Assembly (NCBI GenBank): GCA_002499325.1
Contig: DALC01000080.1
Coordinates: 1-8,167, forward strand
Source: Euryarchaeota archaeon UBA538
GTDB lineage: Archaea; Thermoplasmatota; Poseidoniia; Poseidoniales; Thalassarchaeaceae
DNA length: 8,167 bases
Direction: 5' to 3'
The stretch's first letter is position 1. Each line of letters starts with the position of its first letter. A model generated the notes under the pieces. The model searched no databases and had not been told where the DNA came from. It worked only from the letters and a program-made list of their open reading frames with translations. This document shows, in pieces, positions 1 to 6,995 of this stretch. The position numbers were made by a program, and so were the translations under genes.

Positions 1-443
1 TTGTAGTTGTACCTGAGTGTTGATCCGGCTAATGGGTGGTTATAGTCGATCCTGGCACGGCCAGCACTCAAGAATTGTAGCACGCCGGTCCTTCCTCCAA
101 TCTCCACTGGAGCGCCGATTGCTAGCATATTAGGATCCCTCACGCTTCTCATCAGAACATTCTGCCCAATTGTCTCAACAAGACTGGCATCCCTCTCGCC
201 GTATGCATCAGGAGCTTCTATGTCTATCTCGTAGTCTTTGTCGGCTTCAGCATCTGATAAAGATGCTTCAAAACCTGCTATCAGTCTCCCATCTCCTACG
301 ACGGTAATCATTGGCAAGTATTCCCTATTTTCATCGAATAGGTCATGCTCCTTAGCTACGTCCTCGCGTGTAGTCTCGATGAGTCTCTCAGTGTCGACCT
401 CGTAAAGGTCGTAGTCGATGTGTACTATTGCACCATTGTCCAT
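1..443 (-). CDS. FKBP-type peptidyl-prolyl cis-trans isomerase, long archaeal/SlyD-like, 3' end cut by window edge
   Basis: This is predicted to be a prolyl isomerase and chaperone that speeds cis-trans isomerisation of X-Pro bonds, probably in the cytoplasm because no signal peptide is seen. The visible 147 residues start at an ATG behind a strong ribosome-binding site. An FKBP core strand (VHIDYDLYEV, residues 7-16) is followed by the archaeal long-FKBP stretch DTT-like/EDVAKEHDLFDE (24-38). Next come VVGDGRLIAGFEASL (48-62) and APDAYGERD (77-85), matching the family's VGxGxLIPGxExAL and PxxAYGERD motifs. The DYNHPLAGSTL motif (133-143) marks the return to the FKBP core after an insert-in-flap domain at about 86-132, as in SlyD. 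The usual IPG is IAG here. The protein is strongly acidic. It lies 77 bases downstream of ccmF on the same strand and could be co-transcribed with it, or have its own promoter inside the ccmF end. The C-terminus is outside the window. Confidence 0.9.
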   Translation of the reverse strand, partial: MDNGAIVHIDYDLYEVDTERLIETTREDVAKEHDLFDENREYLPMITVVGDGRLIAGFEASLSDAEADKDYEIDIEAPDAYGERDASLVETIGQNVLMRSVRDPNMLAIGAPVEIGGRTGVLQFLSAGRARIDYNHPLAGSTLRYNY

Positions 444-451
444 GTGATTCG

Positions 452-458
452 CCTCCTT
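452..458 (-). promoter_or_regulatory. Ribosome-binding site of the FKBP gene
   Basis: AAGGAGG on the minus strand ends 8 bases before the ATG at 443. It is a near-complete match to the anti-Shine-Dalgarno end of archaeal 16S rRNA and fixes the FKBP start. Confidence 0.75.
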
Positions 459-499
459 GGCGTCCGGCCGACCCGCTTCCCCTTTTTCATTCAAACGGT

Positions 500-514
500 G
501 CCCAATGCTTGGGC
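500..514 (-). terminator. Perfect short hairpin after ccmF, possible terminator or processing site
   Basis: GCCCAA-GCA-TTGGGC (minus strand) is a perfect 6-bp stem with a 3-base loop. It begins 7 bases after the ccmF stop codon. No run of T follows it (the next bases are ACCGTTTGAATG), so it is not a classical bacterial intrinsic terminator, and archaeal termination usually relies on T-runs. It may separate ccmF expression from the FKBP gene, protect an mRNA end, or be chance. The stem is seen; the role is a guess. Confidence 0.3.
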
Positions 515-520
515 GAGGAT

Positions 521-2872
521 TCATTCCTCCTCTTTGTTGGAGGGTTTTTCAGATGACGAAAACGCCAGAATTCCTCCGATAATCAAGAGTACCCATCCAG
601 TCCAAACTAAGTGGCTTCCCTGAAGTTCATGGATTGTCACCCTCACTCTATCGAGACCTTCAGTCTGGTTGAAAAATAGTGCTGGCATTAGATCCTGCAC
701 TTGAAAACCATCCATTATGAGAATAGTATCTCCGAATAGTCCTACGTGTCTATCCACCTCTGATCTAGGGACCGGGCCGAATCTTAGTATACCTGGGACA
801 AGAGTATCAACAAGCTCCCCATCTTTCCTCATTTCAATGACCACCCCTAGAAAGCCATCGCCGACTTTAAAGTCAAAATCTTCATCTCCTTCAGAGAGTA
901 CTATTGTATCAATCAACACATACTCGTAGCTACCGTACGATACCGGCTTGTTCTTCTCCAAAGTAATCAAGTGAGAAGGATCCGATCTATCCACTAGTGT
1001 TGTGGTAAAAACGTGCCCTATGAGTAGTAGGAGGATCCCAACATGAGAGATATGGCTTGCTATTAGCCTCACTCTTGGAGATTTTAGTCCCCCAAAACCC
1101 CCGGTGTAAATCTTTCTGGCATTAGACTGCATTGTCAGTAGTAAATTCCTGATGTTGAATGGTAGAGAGAAGATCAGGAGGACCAGCATGAAGGAGGCAA
1201 GAGAACCCCTAGATACCGAAGATGATATTGGAAGTTTTGGATCTCCGGGCAGTGCTATTGAATCTGCCATGAGGGCGGCTAGAACAGAACATATTATGGC
1301 AGATAGAATCAGGAACGTTCCTGTTTTGTGGCTTATTGATTTCCCCCATGTGTACGAAGCCAGACCAATTGCTAGAAGAGCGATGAAGGGGGACCCGTAA
1401 AATTCGTGAGCCTGAAGACTAGTACCATCAATCTCGACTGTGAGTATCATCCATGTCAGCAATAGAAATCCAGCTCCTCCGTACCATGGTATTGCCTTGG
1501 AAATCCTTAGTCTTGAGGAGGCGCTGGTAAACAATCCAGTGATGAAAGACCAGTCATCTTCCTTCTCTGAAATTAGCCATGGAACGAGAAACGGGGTCAT
1601 TCCAATCAGAGACTGGTACCATTCTGCATTCCATGTCCAACTTGAAAACAACATCAGTGCTATTCCCGTGAATATCCAATGAAGAGGAGGGTCTGAATTA
1701 CTGGCGTTTACTATCAGGTACATCAGTGACATTCCCACTAGAATGACTGCGACTGAACCTATCCACAAAGAGGCCAAAAAGAAAATTACTAACAGGGACA
1801 ATGCAAGATTTTTATTTTCCTGAATCATAGAATTTGAGTTTTGAGACTCCAAGTCTGACCTTTGGACTCTGGCCAGATGAATTACTGCGAAAGCACTTAG
1901 AAGAATTATTGCTGACAAGTATCCAACTAACTCTGCTCCTATGGCGTCGAATTCTACAACATCTAGCACCCTCAGATATGGATCCTGGGGAAGAGCCCCC
2001 TCCCCGTCCGCTACGAAAGCATGTACAGATGCCCAGACGCCATTGGCCCTGGTAACTAGAGTGGCATGGAATGTTAGTGCACCTGCGAGTAATCCAACAG
2101 CAGGTGAGGCGATTATTGCGCTGCTGCCTGTTTTGGAGCGAGCATGTACAACAAGTAGCAAGCATAACCAAGGGAGTAGGGAGCCAGTTTCGACCGGGTC
2201 CCAAGCCCAATAGCCCCCCCAGTCCAGAACTGTATAAGCCCAGAGTCCGCCGAGTCCTATTCCTATCGTTCCAACCACGAAACCTGCCCTAGCCCAGTAC
2301 AGTTGCGATTTGTGGATGGTAATCGGGGAGTCTCTTCTGATGATACCTGCGATGACTACGCTCGAGGTTGCTATGCATAAAGAGTAGAATGCGAAGACTA
2401 CTGGTGGGTGGATGACCATCAGATCGGTTTGAAGAAGAGGATTTAGCCCCGAAGCAGATGAAGAAGTTGTTTCATCGAAGGGTCCGAGCAGTAGGGACAA
2501 TAGGAGGATGAAACCTACCCATGTGTGCATTATTCTGACTTCCAAGGGTGAGCCTTTCGCTCTAGCAGACATGATTCTGGTGACTATTGCCATTAGAGCG
2601 GCCCAGAGAAGGAGGGGGCCTGACCTGCTACTCCAGACTGCGGATATTCTGTAGAACAATGGAAGGTCTTCCCCTCCGAATCTGAAAACCAACTCAAGTG
2701 ATTTCACATCAGTGACAAAGCAGAATGTAAGTAATATGAAAGGTGATACTTGTGAAATGAGTGCGAGATCCCTTGAGATAGGACTGGATGACTTTCCTAT
2801 GCTAGTAGACTGGAGAATTGAATAGGCTATGCCAGTGACCAATAGTAGCCACCCAATTTGGGAAAGCAACAT
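521..2872 (-). CDS. ccmF: Cytochrome c-type biogenesis protein CcmF (heme lyase subunit), long form
   Basis: This is an integral membrane protein of the System I cytochrome c maturation pathway. It takes heme from holo-CcmE and attaches it to CXXCH of apocytochrome c outside the membrane. Numbering is from the ATG at 2872 (783 residues). The tryptophan-rich WWD motif lies at 218-235 (WGGYWAWDPVETGSLLPW). The likely heme-ligand histidines of the family are H155 in IHPP, H243 just after the WWD motif, H284 in VWASVHAF, and H607/H610 in IASHISHVG. A soluble outer domain spans about 625-750, followed by a last membrane helix at about 754-773 and a short charged tail. Roughly 15 or more hydrophobic segments are seen. 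Bacterial CcmF is about 650 residues, so this one is about 130 longer. The ATG was chosen because it sits one base after the upstream stop with GGTGAG against it. An in-frame TTG 36 bases upstream would lie inside the reductase gene. No other ccm gene is in the window. Confidence 0.93.
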   Translation of the reverse strand: MLLSQIGWLLLVTGIAYSILQSTSIGKSSSPISRDLALISQVSPFILLTFCFVTDVKSLELVFRFGGEDLPLFYRISAVWSSRSGPLLLWAALMAIVTRIMSARAKGSPLEVRIMHTWVGFILLLSLLLGPFDETTSSSASGLNPLLQTDLMVIHPPVVFAFYSLCIATSSVVIAGIIRRDSPITIHKSQLYWARAGFVVGTIGIGLGGLWAYTVLDWGGYWAWDPVETGSLLPWLCLLLVVHARSKTGSSAIIASPAVGLLAGALTFHATLVTRANGVWASVHAFVADGEGALPQDPYLRVLDVVEFDAIGAELVGYLSAIILLSAFAVIHLARVQRSDLESQNSNSMIQENKNLALSLLVIFFLASLWIGSVAVILVGMSLMYLIVNASNSDPPLHWIFTGIALMLFSSWTWNAEWYQSLIGMTPFLVPWLISEKEDDWSFITGLFTSASSRLRISKAIPWYGGAGFLLLTWMILTVEIDGTSLQAHEFYGSPFIALLAIGLASYTWGKSISHKTGTFLILSAIICSVLAALMADSIALPGDPKLPISSSVSRGSLASFMLVLLIFSLPFNIRNLLLTMQSNARKIYTGGFGGLKSPRVRLIASHISHVGILLLLIGHVFTTTLVDRSDPSHLITLEKNKPVSYGSYEYVLIDTIVLSEGDEDFDFKVGDGFLGVVIEMRKDGELVDTLVPGILRFGPVPRSEVDRHVGLFGDTILIMDGFQVQDLMPALFFNQTEGLDRVRVTIHELQGSHLVWTGWVLLIIGGILAFSSSEKPSNKEEE

Positions 2873-2878
2873 CTCACC
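2873..2878 (-). promoter_or_regulatory. Ribosome-binding site of ccmF containing the stop codon of the upstream gene
   Basis: GGTGAG sits directly against the ATG at 2872, and the TGA inside it (2876-2874) is the stop codon of the reductase gene. GGTGA matches the archaeal anti-Shine-Dalgarno, although the spacing is short. The arrangement suggests that translation of ccmF is coupled to that of the reductase. Confidence 0.5.
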
Positions 2879-4103
2879 AACCGTAGTACTTTGCCCTGCT
2901 GTACCCAAAGGCTAGCATGGCTCTGATTATGTTTTTAGCATATAATCCAGGGCTTCTGTATAGGAGCTTCAACCCTACGAACGCCTTGCCCGAGAAGCCC
3001 ATATCTGACATTTCATCCGGGAAGCACTGTGCCATAACTGACATCTCTTCATCGGATAGCTCGAATAGGGCATTTTTACCCTTCAGTATCTTGTCATATG
3101 GAGGGAATTCAGCCTTCCATAGCTCTGGGTACTGTGATAATTTTTCAGACGACAGGTCATCATCTGAGATTGCCTTTGCTGCAGTCTGGGCGGCGAATAC
3201 GGCGGATTTCAATGCTAGGTGAGAACCGCCCTCGAATAAGGGGGAGGTGAATCCAGCTGCATCGCCAATTAGCATTAATCCGTCATAATGGGTATTCTCA
3301 TGTGGTCCAGAAATGGGAATGGTCCCTCCAAAGGCTGGGTTTCCCTTCTTTTTCCAAGAAGGTAGATTCTGGTTAAGTCCCTTGAAATGTGTGTGTTCAA
3401 TGAACTCATCAAGCGCCTTCTTAGTTCTAGGCTTGTCCTCAGTAACTAGTCCGATATTTGCCCTACCGTCACACTTAGGAATCATCCAAAGATATCCCTT
3501 CTCAGCATAAGAAGGCCAAATGTAGAAATCGAGATAGCCATCAGTTGGTACACCTTCAAGCTCGTATTGCATTCCCGCCACAACCTTTCCTCTTGGGTTG
3601 AGATCGAGTAGCTTCGAGCTAACTGACGATACCCCAGAAGCATCTATCACTATCTTAGCTCGTATGGGGAAGAGATCACCTTTGCCCTCACAGAGCCATC
3701 CTGAGAATTTTTTTCCCTCGAACGATTTCTGCATTCCTGTAATTTTGTGACTCAGGCAGAGTCTGGCTCCCTCACTTACGGCAGAGTCAGCTATCCATTG
3801 TTCGAAGAGGTGCTTTTCCAAGACATATCCTTCCTCTGAAAGGCATTTCTCAGTTCCATCTGGAAAAATTACCCTGATACCTTTGACGCTCTTACTGATT
3901 ACATGTTCGGGTAGTTTGAGTCCTAGGTTCTGACAGGCCAAGTCAGAGATACATTCTCCACAGTGGACGGGGGTTCCTATCTCATCATGATCTTCGACAA
4001 GTATGGTATCCAGGCCCAGTCTAGCACATTGGAGTGCAGCATTACCCCCGCCTGGTCCTGCACCGATAACCAAAACGTCACAGATGGTCATGTCCTCTTC
4101 CAT
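2874..4103 (-). CDS. Geranylgeranyl reductase family FAD-dependent oxidoreductase
   Basis: This flavoprotein is predicted to reduce double bonds of geranylgeranyl chains, typically in archaeal ether lipids and in some archaea also in the menaquinone tail. Numbering is from the ATG at 4103 (409 residues). The N-terminal FAD-binding Rossmann motif is VLVIGAGPGGGNAA (10-23), ending its fold at the acid of ILVE. The family's P-x-x-C-G-x-x-x-S motif is intact as PVHCGECIS (45-53), with Cys48 the catalytically important cysteine in characterised archaeal enzymes. IDASG lies at 153-157, the lipid-pocket signature YLWMIPK at 204-210, and the second FAD motif LIGDAAGFTSP at 278-288. Length is normal for the family. 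The ATG at 4103 has GGGGTGG close upstream. A TTG 24 bases further upstream and an ATG 12 bases downstream are possible. It is the first gene of the minus-strand set and ends one base before ccmF. The exact substrate cannot be told from sequence. Confidence 0.9.
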   Translation of the reverse strand: MEEDMTICDVLVIGAGPGGGNAALQCARLGLDTILVEDHDEIGTPVHCGECISDLACQNLGLKLPEHVISKSVKGIRVIFPDGTEKCLSEEGYVLEKHLFEQWIADSAVSEGARLCLSHKITGMQKSFEGKKFSGWLCEGKGDLFPIRAKIVIDASGVSSVSSKLLDLNPRGKVVAGMQYELEGVPTDGYLDFYIWPSYAEKGYLWMIPKCDGRANIGLVTEDKPRTKKALDEFIEHTHFKGLNQNLPSWKKKGNPAFGGTIPISGPHENTHYDGLMLIGDAAGFTSPLFEGGSHLALKSAVFAAQTAAKAISDDDLSSEKLSQYPELWKAEFPPYDKILKGKNALFELSDEEMSVMAQCFPDEMSDMGFSGKAFVGLKLLYRSPGLYAKNIIRAMLAFGYSRAKYYGW

Positions 4104-4197
4104 GCCACCCCGAGAGGAGCCACTCAAAAGAAACCGTCGGTCGAGTCACCTGTGGCGACGAGCGAACCTTCTACTATTGTGAGTGCTCCGGGATTAC
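4104..4197. promoter_or_regulatory. Divergent promoter region between reductase and UbiD genes
   Basis: These 94 bases separate two genes transcribed away from each other and so should contain both promoters. No textbook archaeal TATA box (TTTAWATA) is present. The best candidate for the plus strand is TTCTACTATT at 4169-4178, about 25 bases before the ATG at 4198, which would suit a leaderless mRNA. For the minus strand the T-rich TTTCTTTT at 4126-4133 lies about 25 bases before the ATG at 4103. An imperfect dyad (GTCACC-TGT-GGCGAC) lies near the middle at 4145-4159. The position is firm, but the boxes are weak matches. Confidence 0.5.
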
Positions 4198-6069
4198 ATG
4201 GTCTGGCGCACGCTGACGCGTTACATTCGATCCTTGGAAGACTCTGGGGAGCTGATTCGAGTAGCAGATCCAGTAGATGTGGAGCTTGAAGCTGGGTGCT
4301 TTGCAGATAGGTTAGTCAAGAGGGGGGGTAGTGCGATTTTATTCGAACAGCCTAGGCTTCCAGATGGGACAATTAGCGAGATTCCCCTTGCTATGAATCT
4401 CTTCGGAACCAGAGACAGGACAAACCACGCTCTTGGGGTAAATAGGCCTGAAGAGATAGGGGAGAGAATGGTCGCTCTGATGAAGCCTGATATTGGAGGC
4501 ATACTAAAGGCCCCTTGGACTGGAATAGGCTTGGCTTTAGAGGGGTTGTCTATGGCTCCAATGAGGGTTAGGAAGGGCGCATGTCAACAGGTCGTGATTA
4601 GAGATCCAGATGTCACTAGGCTCCCCATACCCAAGACATGGCCAGAAGATGGAGGGAGATACATGACCCTGCCTCTCGTGGTTACAGTGGATCCCGATAC
4701 CGGGGTTCATAATATGGGAATGTACAGAAGTCAGGTTTTCGGCCCGAAAGAGGTAGGCCTCCATTGGCAGGCACACAAGCATGGGGCAGACCATGCTGAT
4801 GCTTCCTCGAAAAGGATGCCAGTGGCAATCTGTCTAGGGGGTCCACCAGAAGTGATGTTTAGTGCCATTTCTCCGCTTCCAGATAACCTCTCTGAGTATG
4901 AATTCGCGGGATTGCTTGGAAAGAGACGTCTTAGAATCACGAAATGTGTTACTAATGATTTGTTAGTTCCTGCTGATTGCGACGTGGTTATTGAAGGCTA
5001 TATGATTCCAGGCGAGACCAGAGAAGAAGGGCCTTTTGGGGATCACTTCGGACATTACTCTCTTGCTGATCAGTACCCCGTTATGCACATTGAAGCAATA
5101 ACACACAGGAAAGATGCCGTGGTTCCGATGACAATAGTGGGAGTCCCTCCAATGGAAGATGGATACCTGGGAGAGGCAATAGGAGATGCTTTCCTGCCCG
5201 TATTGCAGTTTCAGCACAGAGATGTGCTAGGTCTGTTTCTCCCTCTGGAAACTGGTTTTCACAATCTGGCAATAGTCTCATCGAAAAAGAGGTATCCAAG
5301 ACAAGGGAGGAAAACTGCACTGGGACTCCTTGGGGCGGGACAAATGATGTTTCTCAAAACAATAGTAGCCGTTGATCCTAATCATGATGTAAAGGACCTT
5401 GACTCCTTACTGGATGCTCTCGACTCCAAGGTAGATATTTCTGAGGATCTTATAGTTCTCCCGGGGATGGTTGCTGACTCGCTAGCTCATGCATCCCCCT
5501 GGGATAATATCCATGATAAGCTATTGATAGATGCAACTACTCCACTCGACAGCGACCCTAGAGGCAGAAGAGGGCCTCTGGAAGGATGTCCTGAGTCTCT
5601 CGAAGTTTCAGCATCTGGAATAGATGGAGTGATTCAAGCTCGTTTTTTGCGATCCTCCATGCTCGTCGTAACTACGAAAATTGAAGGAGGGCCTTCCCCA
5701 GAAGAAAATGTTGAGGAGAATGACGAAGAGGGAGCTCAGAGACAACGGGTCAAGATTCAGAGGATTATGGATTCCATATGGAATTTGGAGGGCGCGAAGA
5801 GTCTGAGATGGTTATTCATTACAGATTCAGATGTTGATCTGTACGATGAGGGTTGGATGAGGGTGCTCCTTTGGCAGTTTTTCTGTAGATTTGATGTGGG
5901 AAGGGACCTACACTTTGATTTGGACAAGCGGAGAGTTTGCTGGGACGCCACTGCGCCCATACCTTCACTGGAAGGTCCGGTTCCTGTGAGGAGGTGGCCA
6001 GGGGTCACGTTGCATGACCAAGATATCCTCGATAGGGTAGACTCCTGGCTTGAGGAAGGCGGTTTCTAA
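4198..6069 (+). CDS. ubiD: UbiD family (prenylated-FMN) decarboxylase, long form, probable quinone biosynthesis
   Basis: This is predicted to decarboxylate an aromatic quinone precursor using prenylated FMN. Numbering is from the ATG at 4198 (623 residues). The N-terminus TLTRYIRSLEDSGELIRV is the standard UbiD opening and supports this ATG; a GTG 15 bases upstream is the alternative. NMGMYR (172-177) gives the metal/cofactor Asn and the active-site Arg. HWQAHKHG (189-196) supplies the cofactor histidine region. EGPFGDHFGHYS (277-288) holds the two active-site acids, Glu277 and Asp282; Asp at the second site is as in E. coli UbiD, while fungal Fdc1 has Glu. The protein is about 125 residues longer than E. 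coli UbiD. After an acidic linker (about 494-515) a second copy-like C-terminal module follows (see findings). It overlaps the prenyltransferase gene by one base (TAATG), supporting a shared quinone pathway. An MqnL-type role in the futalosine pathway is likely. Anhydromevalonate-phosphate decarboxylase, another archaeal UbiD homologue, is less likely given this neighbour. Confidence 0.9.
   Translation: MVWRTLTRYIRSLEDSGELIRVADPVDVELEAGCFADRLVKRGGSAILFEQPRLPDGTISEIPLAMNLFGTRDRTNHALGVNRPEEIGERMVALMKPDIGGILKAPWTGIGLALEGLSMAPMRVRKGACQQVVIRDPDVTRLPIPKTWPEDGGRYMTLPLVVTVDPDTGVHNMGMYRSQVFGPKEVGLHWQAHKHGADHADASSKRMPVAICLGGPPEVMFSAISPLPDNLSEYEFAGLLGKRRLRITKCVTNDLLVPADCDVVIEGYMIPGETREEGPFGDHFGHYSLADQYPVMHIEAITHRKDAVVPMTIVGVPPMEDGYLGEAIGDAFLPVLQFQHRDVLGLFLPLETGFHNLAIVSSKKRYPRQGRKTALGLLGAGQMMFLKTIVAVDPNHDVKDLDSLLDALDSKVDISEDLIVLPGMVADSLAHASPWDNIHDKLLIDATTPLDSDPRGRRGPLEGCPESLEVSASGIDGVIQARFLRSSMLVVTTKIEGGPSPEENVEENDEEGAQRQRVKIQRIMDSIWNLEGAKSLRWLFITDSDVDLYDEGWMRVLLWQFFCRFDVGRDLHFDLDKRRVCWDATAPIPSLEGPVPVRRWPGVTLHDQDILDRVDSWLEEGGF
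6056..6062 (+). promoter_or_regulatory. Ribosome-binding site of the UbiA-family gene
   Basis: AAGGCGG lies 6 bases before the ATG at 6069, inside the last codons of the UbiD gene, and is preceded by another purine-rich GAGG. It is an imperfect match to AGGAGG, but placement is right and the overlapping stop/start TAATG supports coupled translation. Confidence 0.45.
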
Positions 6070-6995
6070 TGGGTTTTAGAGAGATTCTGGAGTTCGTAAA
6101 AATTGAGCACACCCTTTTCTCTCTTCCCTTTGTCTTGATTGGATACGTTCTTGCTCATAATCAGTTCATGAACGATATTTCTTCTGAGAAGTTTGGAATC
6201 GATATTTTATGGATTTTGGTAGCTGCGATCGGGGCTCGTGGGCTTGCAATGGCTTTGAATAGAATAATAGATAGAGACATTGATGCTTTGAATCCTCGAA
6301 CGGCAAATCGTCACCTTGTTTCGGGTGATATGTCGATGCAAACAGCCTGGGGCCTCTCAGCAATCTTTCTGTCGATGCTATTGGTTGGAGCCTGGCAACT
6401 TAACGAAGTTGCATTGATGATGGCATGGCTCCCGGTCCTAGTTTTCGTCGTCTACCCATACACAAAACGTTACACGTGGTTGTGCCACTTTTGGTTAGGG
6501 ATCTGTCTCGCACTCGCGCCCGCAGGAGCGTGGGTGGCAGTCACGGCAGACGTTCACGGTTGGGCGTCAATTACAGGATTGAACGATGGAAATACAGATT
6601 TCCTTTGGTATCCGACAATTTTCTTCATCTCACTGGGAGTGACATTTTGGATTGCCGCGTTTGATATCAATTATGCAAGAATGGATATTGAGAGTGACCG
6701 GAAAAACGGAATTCACTCATTTCCTTCCAGGTTCGATGACACTACGACAACTAGGACGTCTATTCAACTCACTTTACTATGGTTTGCCTGCTTCGCTATC
6801 TCGGATCCCATTAACGAGATTTGGTTTCTTGGTGCTGCAGGTCTGATGTGCATTCTGAATATTGCAGTCATTCTCGTAAGAGAGAGATTGGAGGATTTTC
6901 AAACTGTACTTTTCCGAATTTCGATGCTCACCGGATGGGTTCTTCTGGCCTCAATTATGATTGTTGAGCCTACTGGCAGTGGGTTTTTGGACTGA
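6069..6995 (+). CDS. ubiA: UbiA family prenyltransferase, MqnP-like (menaquinone pathway)
   Basis: This is a membrane enzyme that transfers a polyprenyl chain from its diphosphate onto an aromatic acceptor, using Mg2+ held by two Asp-rich motifs. The first motif is NRIIDRDID (64-72; N64, D68, D72), followed by NPRTANRHL (75-83). The second is DINYARMDIESD (199-210; D199, D206, D210), followed by RKNGIHSFPSRF. About nine hydrophobic segments are seen, near residues 18-30, 45-63, 93-110, 115-130, 138-158, 181-198, 233-245, 251-270 and 281-298. The opening KIEHTLFSLPF, together with RGLAMALNR, YTKRYT and APAGAWVAV, resembles the 4-hydroxybenzoate/MqnP branch rather than archaeal digeranylgeranylglyceryl-phosphate synthase, another UbiA relative. 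Length of 308 residues is normal. The start overlaps the UbiD stop by one base, and the stop abuts the uvrB ribosome-binding site. The family call is firm; the menaquinone assignment is inferred from motif style and the UbiD neighbour. Confidence 0.9.
   Translation: MGFREILEFVKIEHTLFSLPFVLIGYVLAHNQFMNDISSEKFGIDILWILVAAIGARGLAMALNRIIDRDIDALNPRTANRHLVSGDMSMQTAWGLSAIFLSMLLVGAWQLNEVALMMAWLPVLVFVVYPYTKRYTWLCHFWLGICLALAPAGAWVAVTADVHGWASITGLNDGNTDFLWYPTIFFISLGVTFWIAAFDINYARMDIESDRKNGIHSFPSRFDDTTTTRTSIQLTLLWFACFAISDPINEIWFLGAAGLMCILNIAVILVRERLEDFQTVLFRISMLTGWVLLASIMIVEPTGSGFLD

Noticed and set aside
444..520. A possible small gene or RNA in the 77-base gap between ccmF and the FKBP gene.
   Set aside because: It is too short, and apart from the hairpin and ribosome-binding site nothing structured is visible.
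1812..2210. A 132-codon open frame on the minus strand inside ccmF, and several 60-100 codon frames opposite or within the other genes.
   Set aside because: They overlap strongly supported genes in other frames, carry no recognisable domain, and have the odd Cys/Arg/Ser-rich composition of shadow frames.
2214..2220. A run of seven C (seven G in the ccmF sense) inside the WWD motif, and a similar run of seven G at 4322-4328 in the UbiD gene, as possible programmed frameshift sites.
   Set aside because: Both genes continue in frame with family motifs on each side, and the runs are explained by Gly/Trp and Arg/Gly codons.
2870..2908. A ccmF start at the TTG at 2906-2908, adding 12 residues and overlapping the reductase gene by 35 bases.
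   Set aside because: The ATG at 2872 lies one base after the reductase stop, has GGTGAG against it, and opens directly into the first membrane segment. The added residues (GTAGQSTTVGE) look like out-of-frame reading of the reductase end.
4101..4127. A reductase start at the TTG at 4125-4127, adding 8 residues.
   Set aside because: The added residues are Ser/Gly/Arg-rich with no family match, and the ATG at 4103 has a GGTG-type site in the same position as in neighbouring genes.
4183..4197. A UbiD start at the GTG at 4183.
   Set aside because: There is no ribosome-binding site before it. UbiD proteins normally begin just before the [LR]xxFLxxLExxGELxRI-like stretch, which fits the ATG at 4198. 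It remains possible.
6069..6995. Assigning the UbiA-family protein as digeranylgeranylglyceryl-phosphate synthase, to pair with the reductase in lipid synthesis.
   Set aside because: The motif context (KIEHTLFSLPF, AMALNRIIDRDIDALNPRTANR split around N64/D68/D72, and the YARMDIESD second motif) and the overlap with UbiD fit the quinone branch better.
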